A stretch of 64,000 nt of DNA from Cheiracanthium punctorium (Eukaryota; Arthropoda; Arachnida; Araneae; Cheiracanthiidae), in NCBI GenBank assembly GCA_038373885.1, contig JAWZYV010011612.1, positions 124,001 through 188,000 of the forward strand, in the 5' to 3' direction. A program made the translations under genes and the position numbers. This document shows, one piece after another, positions 10,258-20,640 of this stretch. Position 1 is the first letter of the stretch; each line of letters begins with the position of its first letter. Under the pieces are notes generated by a model. It searched no databases and was not told the origin of the DNA. It was given only the letters and a program-made list of their open reading frames with translations.

Positions 10258-11986
10258 CAGCTGCGGGAAAAAAAAAAAACGCCCACTTGCGCTTTATTTG
10301 GCCGTTATTCGTCATACAGCAAAGTTATATATGCTATTCGTTAGCAAATAACGTGTACTTTAATTTTCTAGTAATTTAATTTGCATAAGGGGCCGTCTTC
10401 ATATTTAACTCTGCATAAACTTCAATTTTCTCAAAGGCAACATACTATTTTGACTTTATTAAGCGAAATAAAACCTTCAAATTACCCTAAATATAAATTG
10501 TCACCAATTTTCTACGATAAATTCTGGAGATATCGGGAATTCTTTTCTGCGCGATTTTAAGGGTTCGCCTGCAAATGCAAAACCGCTACATGTAGATAGA
10601 TTCTGAACTTTTCGTCTTTCAATGTCGCTCGCAATAGTTTAAAAAAATAAATGCTATTTACAAGGAAAATAACTGTTTCAATTCTTAAAGTTTTTTCTAC
10701 GAAGAACATCAGAAGTAAAAATTAGAACACTTAGTGATCCAAGGACCAGTGAATCCACAACTTCTCTGGTCCGTAAGATTTACCACTGGTCCGTATACAT
10801 GATTTTAAAAAAATTCAAAACAACTGCTTTCGATTTTGAAAATCTTTTTAATTTTGAAATTGTTATTGAGTATTTGGAAGTTCTCTTAGACAGGTGAAAT
10901 GTTGCCAGGATTGAGAAGCTGTTCTCTACTCTTTTGACTACAAAGCATGAATGTAACGCAGTTATGGTAGAACTTGAAGAATGGTTTCATGATTAAAAAT
11001 TTATTTGAAAACTTATTTGTTTCATTTCATGTGAAAAACGCAACTACTTTTTGCTAACCCAATATTATCACTGTGTTTATGATTTCACTTTCTTCACTAA
11101 ATATTATCGTCTGGGTCAAATTCATTCCTGGAATTTTGATGACGTTAGTTTTTCAGGAACAGCACGTTCTATTGGAAGACATACGTCTGTTGCATCTAAA
11201 TGCCATCTAAATTCCATACATGGAAAACTTTTATTTGAGGGGAAATGGTAGTGGACGCAACAATAGGCGCTTTATAGAATTACCATCAAGCTGTACAAAC
11301 CTCCAATTTTTTTCCCTTAAAAATTTGATTTTTTTTTTATCGCTTACTTTAATTATTTTTGTGCAAAAGAAATCTAATTTATATTTTTTACGCAATAAAA
11401 AAAAGTGATTTAATACATTTATATAGGCACCTTAACTCATCAAAGTAACATTTTAATTAATATAAAATAAACTACTGAACATAAAAATTTGAAAGTTTGC
11501 ACAGCCATGTAAAATTATTTTCTGAATCTATTTCCACTGAAATTTAGCTAAGTCGCTATTCATAGTTTTTTCGAATATTAATATCACAAATCATAATTCA
11601 TATTAATAATTTACTAAAAAATTATAATAATGGTAAATAATGTTTAGGCAATTTGGTTCTAATGGTGGGAGGAAAAATCAACTTCTTAAGATCAATATTA
11701 AATGAGTTATGACCTGAAATATGAAAAAAAAATATTTTTAAGATAGGGGGAGGGGTATTTTGGAAGCTTATACAACTCACTCATTTTCAGTTTAAATTTA
11801 TTGGAAATTGGTATCCGCGGTTAAAATGAGCTAAATTTAAAAAAAAATGAAGTGAAATCCGAGGTTGCCATTCTGGGAAAAAAGTTGGTGAGAATTTAAA
11901 TATGGAGATGTCCCCTTATACAAATTTTATGTATAGCAAATTAAAGTGTACGTTAAGTGCAAGTGGGCGTTTTTTCACCTCAGCTG
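10258..11986. mobile_element. 1.7-kb TIR element, CAGCTG family, no recognisable transposase
   Basis: Bounded by TA on both sides, with inverted termini CAGCTGCGGG...CGCCCACTTGC and CAGCTGAGGT...CGCCCACTTGC. The inverted similarity continues inward through a GCATAAGGGG(C/A)C block, with about 80 bp missing from one arm. A partial second copy sits at 17052-17645. Size, TA target and termini fit a Tc1/mariner-type element, but the ORFs inside (11051-11251, 11220-11408) show no DDE motifs. It may be a decayed autonomous copy or a large non-autonomous one. Confidence 0.7.
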
Positions 11987-12039
11987 TAGATCAAATTTTA
12001 ATGATAAGAATTCATTTGTAGAAGTCAACTAATTTTATT

Positions 12040-12340
12040 GGGGCCGTGGTAGCCCAGTGGTTAAGGTGTTGGACTGACTTATAACCGGGAGGTCGTGGGT
12101 TCGATACCGACGTATCGATAAAGATCACCGTGTACACGCGGCGTATATGAACGTTAAATTCGCGGTTCCGAAAGTCCTCTCGGCGGTCGCTAGCAGTTTC
12201 CGAGGGGTGCCAGCTTTCAGAAGTCCCCCACCTTTTGGTAAGGAGCAAAATTGTAGTGTGAAACACCGGGAAGGACGTACGTAGCTCTAAACGACTCATT
12301 CAGCTACGTGAGCTATCCTCTCCTGGCAAATAAACAAATA
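12040..12340 (+). repeat. tRNA-derived SINE family 1, near full-length
   Basis: The head is tRNA-like: a box A match (TAGCCCAGTGG) near the start and a box B match (GGTTCGATACC) about 50 bases later. The anticodon-loop region reads CTTATAA, suggesting an Ile(UAU)-like ancestor (inference). A body of about 200 bp follows, ending CTGGCAAATAAACAAATAAAC. A 5'-truncated relative at 2118-2203 shares the body end and tail. It is not a functional tRNA gene because the body continues directly from the tRNA-like part. Transcription by RNA polymerase III from the internal boxes is the known mode for this class. Confidence 0.75.
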
Positions 12341-13374
12341 AACCAGCTTTATTACAAGTAAAGTTTGATACAATATCTAGGAGAAAAATTGAAAATGTAT
12401 ACATGAAATGTATTATCATAACTTTAAAAATTTATTACTTGTAAAGGCGCATCTTACAGATTCGGTAGGGATATTCAAAACTGTTTCGAATCGGTGGGGT
12501 AATTTCCTGAATTTTTAAGCTTTAAATAAGTTGTACGACAGAAGAAAAAAAAAACAGTCTTAAGACGTAAAAACTAATAGATGATACACTGATGGAAAAC
12601 AAAATATCAGTTTTAATGCAGGTACCCATTTCAGAAACTTACATGCTGAAATACTATTTCTTTATAAATAATTTAGTGCCTTCTCAGTTGTCAAATAGCC
12701 ACTTCGCATGATTTAACTTAACCATATTCTATTTTCAGATTTTTCAGGTGATCTCTTTGGATACATTACTCTTTTCTATTTATTATTACATAATTTTCGT
12801 TTAATTTAATCCCATACAAGAAGCTAAGAAAATCTTCATTCATAAATAAAATACTCTGTCACATACAACAGAGGCCGTAAACAGTTTCCATAGTTTTCAA
12901 AGCTTCCACCAGGCAGACATAAACGTCCTTTTCTGACCAACGAGAATTTCGCCCAAAAACGTGGCTAAGCTCCACCACAAATCATGTTCGTAAAGCAAAA
13001 TTTAAGCCAAGAAAGAGGACGATCACTACTCAATAATCAACACCATTTTTACACAATTTGTCCCTTGTTTCCAATTACGTAAAACTGCCCAGACATTGAT
13101 CCGACGAATATAACTGGTATTTAGATATAACAGACACAGGAAGAAAATAAACAATGAACCTTCTCTACATTTACACTGAAGTAAATAAAGAGACGATGGA
13201 AGATCCACAAAGCTCACAATCAAAGTCATGCAGCTTTTGACCTTGGTCCTCAACAGATAATATTTTGAGAAGACTGCGAAAGGAACTGGAAGGTCTCATA
13301 AGCAACCAGCGATGAACATAATCACAGCATCCTGTTCGAACCTGCTGATGGAATGATCTGTTTATAATATACTT
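12341..13374. other. Intron sequence, no supported feature
   Basis: AT-rich sequence inside the 15.5-kb channel intron. The minus-strand ORF at 13026-13253 has no recognisable motif and no convincing splice context. Confidence 0.4.
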
Positions 13375-14597
13375 CCCGCCTCCGAAGACCAGTTGGCTCG
13401 CCATCTTAATAAATCTTGTTCGGAGAGAATCCTGTTTCTCACTGGCATCCTTGGCAATGAAATCTCTTAGATTCTGAATGGAATTTAAAATTAAGATGGT
13501 TAAAAAAAGGAGAGGCCCTAAGGTAAGTCTAGAGACCCCTGCTAACATTAAAAAGACGCCCCCTTTTATGCTCTACTTAGTTTTTAAGTTCGAAATGATG
13601 CCCCTTCGAAGCCGGCGCCCCGATGCGATGCTTACCGTGTCGGGCAGCCCCTGGTTGCAAAAATAAGTTGGTTAAATGATAAAAACCTACAAAAAGGAAC
13701 AAATTATTTTCGTCCTATATTAATTCTGAAGAGCTTCTTGATATATTGGCCTTTATCAAAAAACGGAAAGAAAAAAATGTAAGAAAATCTGAAACACTTT
13801 CAGATTTTAAATACGCACTAAAGTGCTATATATTAAAAGCGTATAATAATCCAAGTCGGAAAGGTATATCGTTATTCATGAGTGTGATTACGCAAAATTA
13901 AAATTGATATTTCTAACATCTTTTTTCTGGATGTAATACATTAAAAATAGACGGAGAAAAGCTGCGCAGAAAAATGCACAATTCCAACTGAATCAAAATT
14001 TCAAAGACGTATTCTCAGGTGTATTCATAACCCAAATAGCAGACGATTAAATTACGATAAATAGCGCCAAGCGTTAGAATCCTCCTCAAAATCGCACATC
14101 GCCATTTTATTTTTCGCCAAATTAAAAAGTTGCACATTTTTTTCTCGGAAAATCTCGAAATCCTATTTTTCTTTTGAGTATAAAACATTTCCTTTCTGCT
14201 CCGATTTCACATGCACGCGATATTTTAATTGAAAAACAATCTTTCAAATAATCTAAACAAAAAAATCGTTTTTATTTTTACTTCAAGAGTCTGAATCATT
14301 TAATAAACATCCCAAATATGGCAACCTAGATATGCTTAAATTCTCACTCATTCCACTGCGGGGTTACAATGGCGAAATGGCGGAGCGAAAAAATGAGCCT
14401 TTTGCGATAGGTTTTTTATCGATATCTCCTAAAATAATTCCAATTTTGAAAAAATCGCTTCGAGGTATGTCGGGACCCGTCCTGGAGAATTTCCATACAA
14501 AATTTGGTAGGTCTAAGATCACCCGTCTGCGAGCTACGCGAGACACAGACAAACTAACTAACGGACAGTTTACACTTTGCTTTATTGATATAGATTG
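13375..14597 (+). repeat. 1.2-kb interspersed repeat family B, copy 1
   Basis: Nearly the whole segment is matched in inverted orientation by 22932-24144. Part is also matched in direct orientation by 57440-58045, and a fragment by about 44050-44290. One end is a tail-like stretch with CAGACAAACTAACTAACGGA and then ATAGATT; the other end holds an exon-like open segment (minus strand 13473-13380) preceded by ttccattcag. The transposon class is unknown to me: no terminal inverted repeats and no reverse transcriptase or transposase are seen. Confidence 0.65.
13380..13473 (-). other. Exon-like open segment at the edge of repeat B copy 1
   Basis: After a ttccattcag acceptor-like site the frame reads NLRDFIAKDASEKQDSLRTR and then FIKMASQLVFGGG. 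The inverted copy of the repeat (24047-24144) keeps the same frame (NPRDFSAKEAGEKQDSLLTT, FIKMANQLAAGG) with scattered substitutions. I do not recognise the protein. It could be coding sequence of the element or a captured host exon. Similarity between the copies stops right after this segment. Confidence 0.4.
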
Positions 14598-14639
14598 TTC
14601 GTGAATGTGTTTCGACATCTAAATGATGCCCTGGATATA

Positions 14640-15365
14640 CAGGGTGGCCGAACATTCCTTGACACATTTAAAAATTTCAAAGAAAAGCAACAAATTGTAT
14701 GAATATGTGGTTTGCACAATAATACTTCCCAGTTTCAGGAATTTTTTTTGACAGCGTAAAAAAATTACTTCCAAATTGTGTTCATAGGTTGTGTTCATAC
14801 TGGCACTGCAAGAAAAACAAACGTAATGTAAGGTGTTTAATCATTTTATTAAGCGGAAAGCAATACCTTTCATTACCAAAGTTCAATGTCTGCACGTTTT
14901 GTTGCTCGAACCACATCTAATGTGGTTCGAGCAACATTAATGCTTTTGTTGCTCGAACCACAACATGGGTTGAACGGTACTCAAGTTCATCCCATGTTCT
15001 AGCTAGCATGGACAGTGACTTTTCTTACACATGTTGCGAAACTTTCTCTGAACTGTAGTTACGGATTTTGATTCGTAATACCAACCTACGTAATGCGCTT
15101 TCTCAATTGCAGTCGTCATAGCTAGAATGAATATTCCCTCACCGTCAATGCTGTTTGAAACTCATGAAAAATCCCTATTGGCTCTCATTGCTGAAAACTA
15201 GAGATGCAGCGACATCTATGAACACATTTTGGAAGTAAGTTGTTTTAAGATGGAAAAATAAATTATTGATTCTGTGAAGCATTATTCTGCGAACCGCAGC
15301 AATACAGCAATTTGTTGCTTTTCTGTGAATTTTTGAAATGCGTCAAGGACTTTTCGGACACCCTG
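14640..15365. mobile_element. Tc1/mariner-type MITE with about 65-bp TIRs and an internal palindrome
   Basis: Flanked by TA on both sides. The left end CAGGGTGGCCGAACATTCCT and the inverted right end CAGGGTGTCCGAAAAGTCCT continue as inverted repeats to a shared AGAAAAGCAACAAATTG block. At 14901-14963 there are three copies of GTTGCTCGAACCACA, two in perfect inverted orientation with a 3-base loop and the third in direct orientation. No coding capacity. It sits in the large channel intron. Confidence 0.75.
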
Positions 15366-15555
15366 TATAATTGACTTAGAGTTGACTTCATATATTGACT
15401 TCATAAATAAAGTCATTGGATAAGTACATGCTTATATATTTACGTAGCACAGCACAAAACTTGACTATTCCCAATTCAATTCTTCCAATAGAAAGCATCT
15501 TTTTATTTGCGAGGTCGTGCAATTTCTCTGTTTGAAAATAATTTGTTTGATAGTA

Positions 15556-16333
15556 CAATGGTCGCGCTGATTCCGGTCACATCGGAATGGATTTTGTTTG
15601 ACCGGAATAACCGAAATCCGAAATAAAGGGAGGGACTAAATTAAAATGGGAAAAATGTAAGAAAAAATCAGTAAATTTATTAAAAATATATGAAATGTAT
15701 TAGTCAATAGCTTAATGCACGCTCATATTTATTTAAGAATAAAGAAGTGGACATATGAAAATATACATTTTGTATTTAAACACATTTTTGTACATTTATG
15801 TATTTAAAAAAAACTTCTTTTGGGGGAAAATCCAAAATTAAAGACTCTTTTATGAGTGCAGTGTCACGTAGCGCAAATTCAATTTCTCTTAATGTTGAAA
15901 AGAGGTGATCATTTAGATTGTTCTCCTCAAATGCTCTACGTAAAGTGTCTATAACGTTCAGCAAATCTATTCTTGTGACACGTAGACGGTCCGGGTGTAC
16001 ATCGTCGACATAATCATCAAGTGTCTATCTCGGTTGGTTCCGTGTGTCGGATAGATCATTACTTTTATTAAAATTTCGTTAAGTATATTTACAATTGCTT
16101 TGATTGAATTACCGTAACACCTCCACACAAATATGTGTCATCTTTGACTGGCTTTCATTTTATCCTAAAAGCTAATTTCCTCGAAATTTTACCTGCTTTT
16201 CAAATATTGCCAGACCGGATAAAGCGGCACTCACTACCGAAGTAACCGGTGGAGAACACTTCTGGCCATTTAGTTCTGTTCATACACATTTTTCACCGGA
16301 TAAACCACGGAACAAGAAAAGTGGTGACCACTG
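15556..16333 (-). mobile_element. pogo/Tigger-type element relic with TA target duplication
   Basis: The ends CAATGGTCGCGCTGATTCCG and, inverted, CAGTGGTCACCACTTTTC are flanked by TA on both sides. The element has shrunk to 778 bp by internal loss and keeps only the C-terminal part of a transposase frame on the minus strand. Termini of the CAGTGGTC type and TA targets are typical of the pogo superfamily. Confidence 0.65.
15776..16024 (-). pseudogene. Tigger-like transposase, C-terminal fragment
   Basis: The frame is open from a TAG at about 16025 down to the stop at 15776 and includes LLNVIDTLRRAFEENN, LFSTLREIEFALRDTAL and a final ILDF. Tigger/jerky-type (pogo superfamily) transposases end in the same way, with an acidic stretch, a helix holding paired leucines, and an I-x-D-F motif. 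The DDE catalytic core and the CENP-B-like DNA-binding domain are missing. There is no real start codon, so it is a dead remnant. Confidence 0.5.
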
Positions 16334-16442
16334 TAAAACTTTGCTAAGACATTATTTACGAATTAAAGTTAAATAAAATATATTATAATTCGATTATTTT
16401 CGTTAATTTAGATTAATTTCTTGTTGCATTAGCACTACAGAC

Positions 16443-16443
<1 letters not shown>

Positions 16444-16470
<27 letters not shown>
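16444..16470. repeat. (CA)n microsatellite
   Basis: About 13 uninterrupted CA dinucleotides followed by TATATA. Minus-strand ORFs running through it (such as 16413-16682) are products of the repeat. Confidence 0.95.
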
Positions 16471-16476
<6 letters not shown>

Positions 16477-17051
16477 ATCAAAAAGTAAAACACAATGAAT
16501 ATTACTGCAAAAATTACATATCCCAAGTGGAAAAAAAAGGAAAGAAACAGAGCCAAACAAAATGATAAAAGAATGAACGGAATGGAAATTATAACCTCTG
16601 GGACCCTCCTCAGGAGCCATACCCAGAAAATTATAATTAAAGACAAACAAATTAGTAGGATTTCGGTTGTGTTGAATATCAAAAGAGATATTCACTATAT
16701 AGAGGGTGTCCAGTGCTAACGGTGCCCTGGCTACTTCCTAAACCGTTAGTCAGAGACATATAGTTCCAGTTGCAAAAATGCTTTAAATTATATAATCTAT
16801 GATACCAGAAACATTCAAAATCAATAAGTGAATTCCTATAAAAATTACGAAATTTAAATTTTTATACGGTCCCCCGGTCCTACCAGTTATATTCATAAAA
16901 ATTTTCTTCATACAATTTCATGCACGATAAAAAAATTCATCCTTCTACAATCAAAATTCACCGAAAAATTAAGCTGCTTAAAGTTAGAGTACTTTTCGAG
17001 CAGCGAAATAGGGGTTGTATTTACAAAATGAAATTGAGAAAAATTAATGTA

Positions 17052-17645
17052 CAGCAGCGGAAAAGAAGGCCCACTTGTATTTTTTTCGGCCGTCGCTCGT
17101 CGTACAGCAAAGTTACAGTTATCAATCGTTTACGATTGACGTACACATTAATTTCCTATGCATAAAAATTGCATAAGGGGCCATCTACATATTAAAATTC
17201 GCACCAGCTTTTTTCCCCCTCCAATAGCAACCCCTAGATTTCAGTTCATATTTCAAAAATTTAGCTCGTTTTAAACCCGGATACAAAATTTCAATAAATT
17301 TGAACTGAAAATGGGTGAGTTATGAGGTTCCAAAATCCCCCTCCCTATATGTTAAAATATTTTTTCATACTTTAATTCATGTCTCATGTAATATTGATGA
17401 TAATAAGAGGCTGATTATACGTACTATTAGAACTTAACGACCCAAACATAATTTACCGTTATTATGATTTTTAATAAAATATAAATATGTATTATGAATT
17501 ATTAAATTAATATTAAGAAAAATTATGAATAGCGACCTAGCCAAATTTCCATGGAAATTGATGGAGAAAGTAATATTACATGGCTGTGAAAATTTTCAAA
17601 TTTTTATGTTCAGTAGTTTAATTTATATTAAATAACACACTTTTC
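17052..17645 (+). mobile_element. Partial copy of the CAGCTG-family TIR element
   Basis: Starts CAGCAGCGGAAAAGAAGGCC after TA and runs to about 17645. It matches the right-hand part of the 10258-11986 element read on the minus strand, including the blocks TTTAGCTCGTTTTAAACC, ATGAATAGCGACCTAGC and TATGTTCAGTAGTTTAATTT. The other terminus is missing. It seems to lie against, or inside, a second worn element with a GAGGGTGTCC end at about 16702. Confidence 0.65.
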
Positions 17646-17798
17646 ATTACTTATCAGCCTTGACAGTTCTGACTACTGTTTCTGTGAAATAGAGATAGGA
17701 ATTGGGTCTTCTTTTAATTCAGAGTTAATACCTCATGTTATAAAGTCAGAATTAGTTGCTCTTAGAATTAGTTGCTTCAGTAGTTTAATTTATATTAA

Positions 17799-18340
17799 AC
17801 TAGCAGCGTGGCCCGGCGTTGCCCGTGCAATGAAAGAGAAATGCCATTTACCTTAAATATAGATTGTAAAGGGAAGGAATGTGAATCCTCCCGCTGGAAT
17901 GACAAAAAAAGGACACGGGATTTCCCGCTGCAACAACAACAACAACAACAAAAATGAACACGGCACCTAATAGAATACAGAGGTTGCAAGGAATTGGACT
18001 TGGCTAGGCTGGAATGTGAATCCTCCCGCTGCAATGATTAAAAAAAAGGACATGGGACTTCCCGCTGCAAAATAGAAAAAAAAAAAAAAAAAAGAACAAA
18101 GCACCTAATGGCGTAGAGGCTACCGGGGATAGACTTCTCCTCTTCTACCTGTCTGTATTCTAACAGTCATTTATCGCTATTACCTACGCAACTACTAAAA
18201 ACAAATAGAGCCCAGTCGTCAGTATGAAATTGTAAAGGGAAAGAATGTGAATCCCCCTTCTGCAGCGATAAAAAAAGAACATGGGACTTCCCACTGCAAC
18301 GAAAAAGAAATGAACATGGTATCTGTATGCGTACAGAGGT
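17799..18340 (+). repeat. Repeat starting ACTAGCAGCGTGGCCCGG, with internal tandem units
   Basis: The opening resembles the repeat starting at 53498 (ACTAGCTGCGTGCCCG). Inside are three imperfect units near 17868, 18005 and 18232, built on GGAATGTGAATCCTCCCGCTGC and then GGACATGGGACTTCCCGCTGC (about 140 and 226 bp apart), separated by A-rich and (CAA)n runs. The ORFs here are repeat-derived. Confidence 0.55.
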
Positions 18341-18567
18341 TACCGAAAATTCTGAGGAGGTTCGGACCCCTGGAATCCCCCCTCCCCTTAAATACGTCCT
18401 GGTGTTGAATTTTTTAACTTTTTTTTTCTGCGACAATAAATCCCCTGACCCCCTTTACACAATTACCAAGTTTGATAACATTTGGTCCAGTAGTTTTCCT
18501 TTTCTGTTCCGATGAGTCAAGAATGCAGCATTTTTCTGCACATGCTAAATCCCTAATAGCACAGATG

Positions 18568-18770
18568 GTCACAAAAGAGTCGCTGTGACGTCACAGAGGG
18601 TCACAATTGTCACAGGACTGTCACATACTAGTGACATTGTGACTTGTGAGTGATGTGACTCTACTGTGTGGTCACTGTGAAGTTTATTTGTGACAAGTCA
18701 CCATGTGACTAGTACGTGATCGGTCGCCCAGTGACTCCACTGTGAAGTCATTCTCTGACTGTTTTGTGAC
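18568..18770. repeat. Dense GTGAC/GTCAC cluster
   Basis: Within about 200 bases I count 15 copies of the pentamer GTGAC or its complement GTCAC (8 and 7), plus several one-base variants, at irregular spacing. One pair is fused as GTGACGTCAC. Chance would give fewer than one. A T run and ordinary AT-rich sequence follow. It may be a transposase-binding array at the end of a DNA transposon or a short satellite. Confidence 0.7.
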
Positions 18771-19276
18771 TACTGTTTTTTTTTTGGACTTCAAAATGAC
18801 GTTACACTGGCCACTTTTGCGACTTTGGACACAGACTCATTTTTTCTAATATTTTGTGGCAATTTCTTTCGTGAAACATTTAATAAATAAATCCGAAAAT
18901 AGTAATTCAATAAAATCTCGCACTTATGTGTAATGGAATTTAGTTTAATTTTTTAATTTTTAAATTAAATCGTTTAAACAAGACAATATTATTTATAAAA
19001 AAAAATATTGTTAAAAATATTAGAGTTGAGAGTTCTAATCACAATGGTGAAAACTAAGTATCTGTGAGTAAAATTAACAATTTCTTTCATATCCCCATGG
19101 CATATATGTTTCGATAGCGTATGTAGGTTTAAATGCCGGATTGGGGGGGTATCCGGTATTTTAAACCTTATTGTTACTAGAGTAGATATAAATGTCTCAA
19201 AATTGCTGTTTTTTAATAATTGCTTTAAGTTTTCGGATGGGGCCTGGGATCCCCCCCCCTTTAAATACGTCCCTGG

Positions 19277-19441
19277 CAGGGGCGTAACCAGAAATTTTTC
19301 ATGGGGGGGTTACGACTACTACAACTCATATATGTATACGTGCGTGTGATAATGTAGTGAAGAATATACATTTTGTATCGTAAAAATTTCTCATATGGGG
19401 GTTATGACCTCCTAACCCCCCCCCCCTTGGCTACGCTCCTG
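19277..19441. mobile_element. hAT MITE, CAGGGGCGTA family, copy 1
   Basis: A 165-bp element with inverted ends CAGGGGCGTAACCAG and CAGGAGCGTAGCCAA and an exact 8-bp target duplication, GTCCCTGG, on both sides. Long G and C runs near the ends pair with each other, so the element can fold back almost completely. The 8-bp duplication and the CAGGGGCG terminus are characteristic of hAT MITEs. Confidence 0.88.
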
Positions 19442-19904
19442 GTCCCTGGTATATTTGAAAGTTCCACTAGGAAAAATTTGAGGTAAAACTATGGGTCTAA
19501 GTCAAAAATACTTTATTTATTTTATCTAATACATGTTTTTCCAATTAATTTTATTAATTTTTATATGAAATCCCTTTTAGGCAAAATATAGCAAAAATGT
19601 AAATCTTATCCCTCATACCTTAATATATATCAAACCCCACATGTCGCACATTACAAATTTATTTCATAATCGAATAAAAAATTTCAATAAATCATTAGTT
19701 TTTTAGGATGAACACTTAAATAAAACAGCACATTATCTCCTGGAAATAATTTATGTGGAAAAAGAAAGATTTCCAAGATTTTTAATTTATATTTATTAAT
19801 TATGGTATTTTCCCTCCATTTATAAAATACTCCAGAAAAATTTTAAATTTCCAAAAGAAGCCATGCCAGAACTAGCTTTTGCAGCAATCAGCTTACTTTA
19901 AAGC

Positions 19905-20185
19905 AACCTGAGCAAGGTAATCACAGCGTTGAGGTAACATGCTGGCCTACGAACCAGTGTGTCGAGGGTTCGATACTGGTCCTGAGCGTTTCCTTGCCTG
20001 AGAGTTTGATGCTGCGATCTAGTGCACGTTCTCGGTAACTCTTTTTCCCCGAATTCTTTCGCTGTCGCAAAACTGTCCCAAAGAGACTTCTCTGAAGGGT
20101 CGCAATGTGAATACACACCGAGAGGACATAGGGACTGTGGGGTGACTTTCCTGCGGCGACTGTTTGTAACTCTATTGTGACAGTA
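19905..20185 (+). repeat. Candidate tRNA-derived SINE
   Basis: It has a box B match (GGTTCGATACT) and, about 45 bases upstream, a weaker box A-like stretch (CAGCGTTGAGG). About 200 bp of GC-richer body follows, running up to the Tc1 transposase relic. No sequence relationship to the two other SINE families in this window is obvious. Confidence 0.4.
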
Positions 20186-20189
20186 TTGT

Positions 20190-20640
20190 GTGGTCGCGTC
20201 TGGTACTGCTGCTTTGTATTTCCTGCCACCTAAAACCACGATGAAAGGCAGTCGATACCTTAATCTGTTACGTGACAAGTTGAAGCTTCACATGGATGTT
20301 AACACATGTTCAATCTTCATGCATGATGAGACTTCGTGTCACAGGGCAAGGATTGTTAAGGGCTGTCTGACGGCTACTCAAATCCAAATACTTGATTGGC
20401 CAGGTAACAGCCCAGATTTGAATCCCATGTCGAATCTGTGGTGTATTGTGAAAAATAAAGTCGCAGAGAAGCTACCATCCAGTGCTACAGAACTTGTTGA
20501 ACCAATAAAGCATGTGTGGCGTAGCGAGATTTCTCAAGCTTACAGCTTACTGCCAGTCTCTTGTTCATAGCATGCATAAAAGGATTGTAGCAGTGATAAA
20601 AAAAAAGACGTCCCACAAAATACTGACTATCCTTTAATAG
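20190..20640 (+). pseudogene. Tc1-like transposase, C-terminal half, catalytic Glu lost
   Basis: The frame holds SIFMHDETSCHRARIVKG, matching the second catalytic Asp region of Tc1 transposases, and ILDWPGNSPDLNPMSNLWCI, where family members have N-P-I-E-N-L-W. The third catalytic residue, Glu, is Ser here (NPMSNLW), so the DD34E triad is broken. Past the stop at 20568-20570 similarity continues in another frame (MHKRIVAVI), showing a frameshift. The N-terminal DNA-binding domain and first Asp are absent. It sits in the 15.5-kb channel intron. Confidence 0.8.

Noticed and set aside
12040..12115. Functional tRNA gene
   Set aside because: Box A and B are present, but the sequence continues into a SINE body and A-rich tail shared with 2118-2203, and a clean cloverleaf with a matching acceptor stem is not seen.
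16413..16695. Membrane-protein-like ORFs rich in Val-Cys
   Set aside because: Produced by reading through the (CA)n microsatellite on the minus strand.
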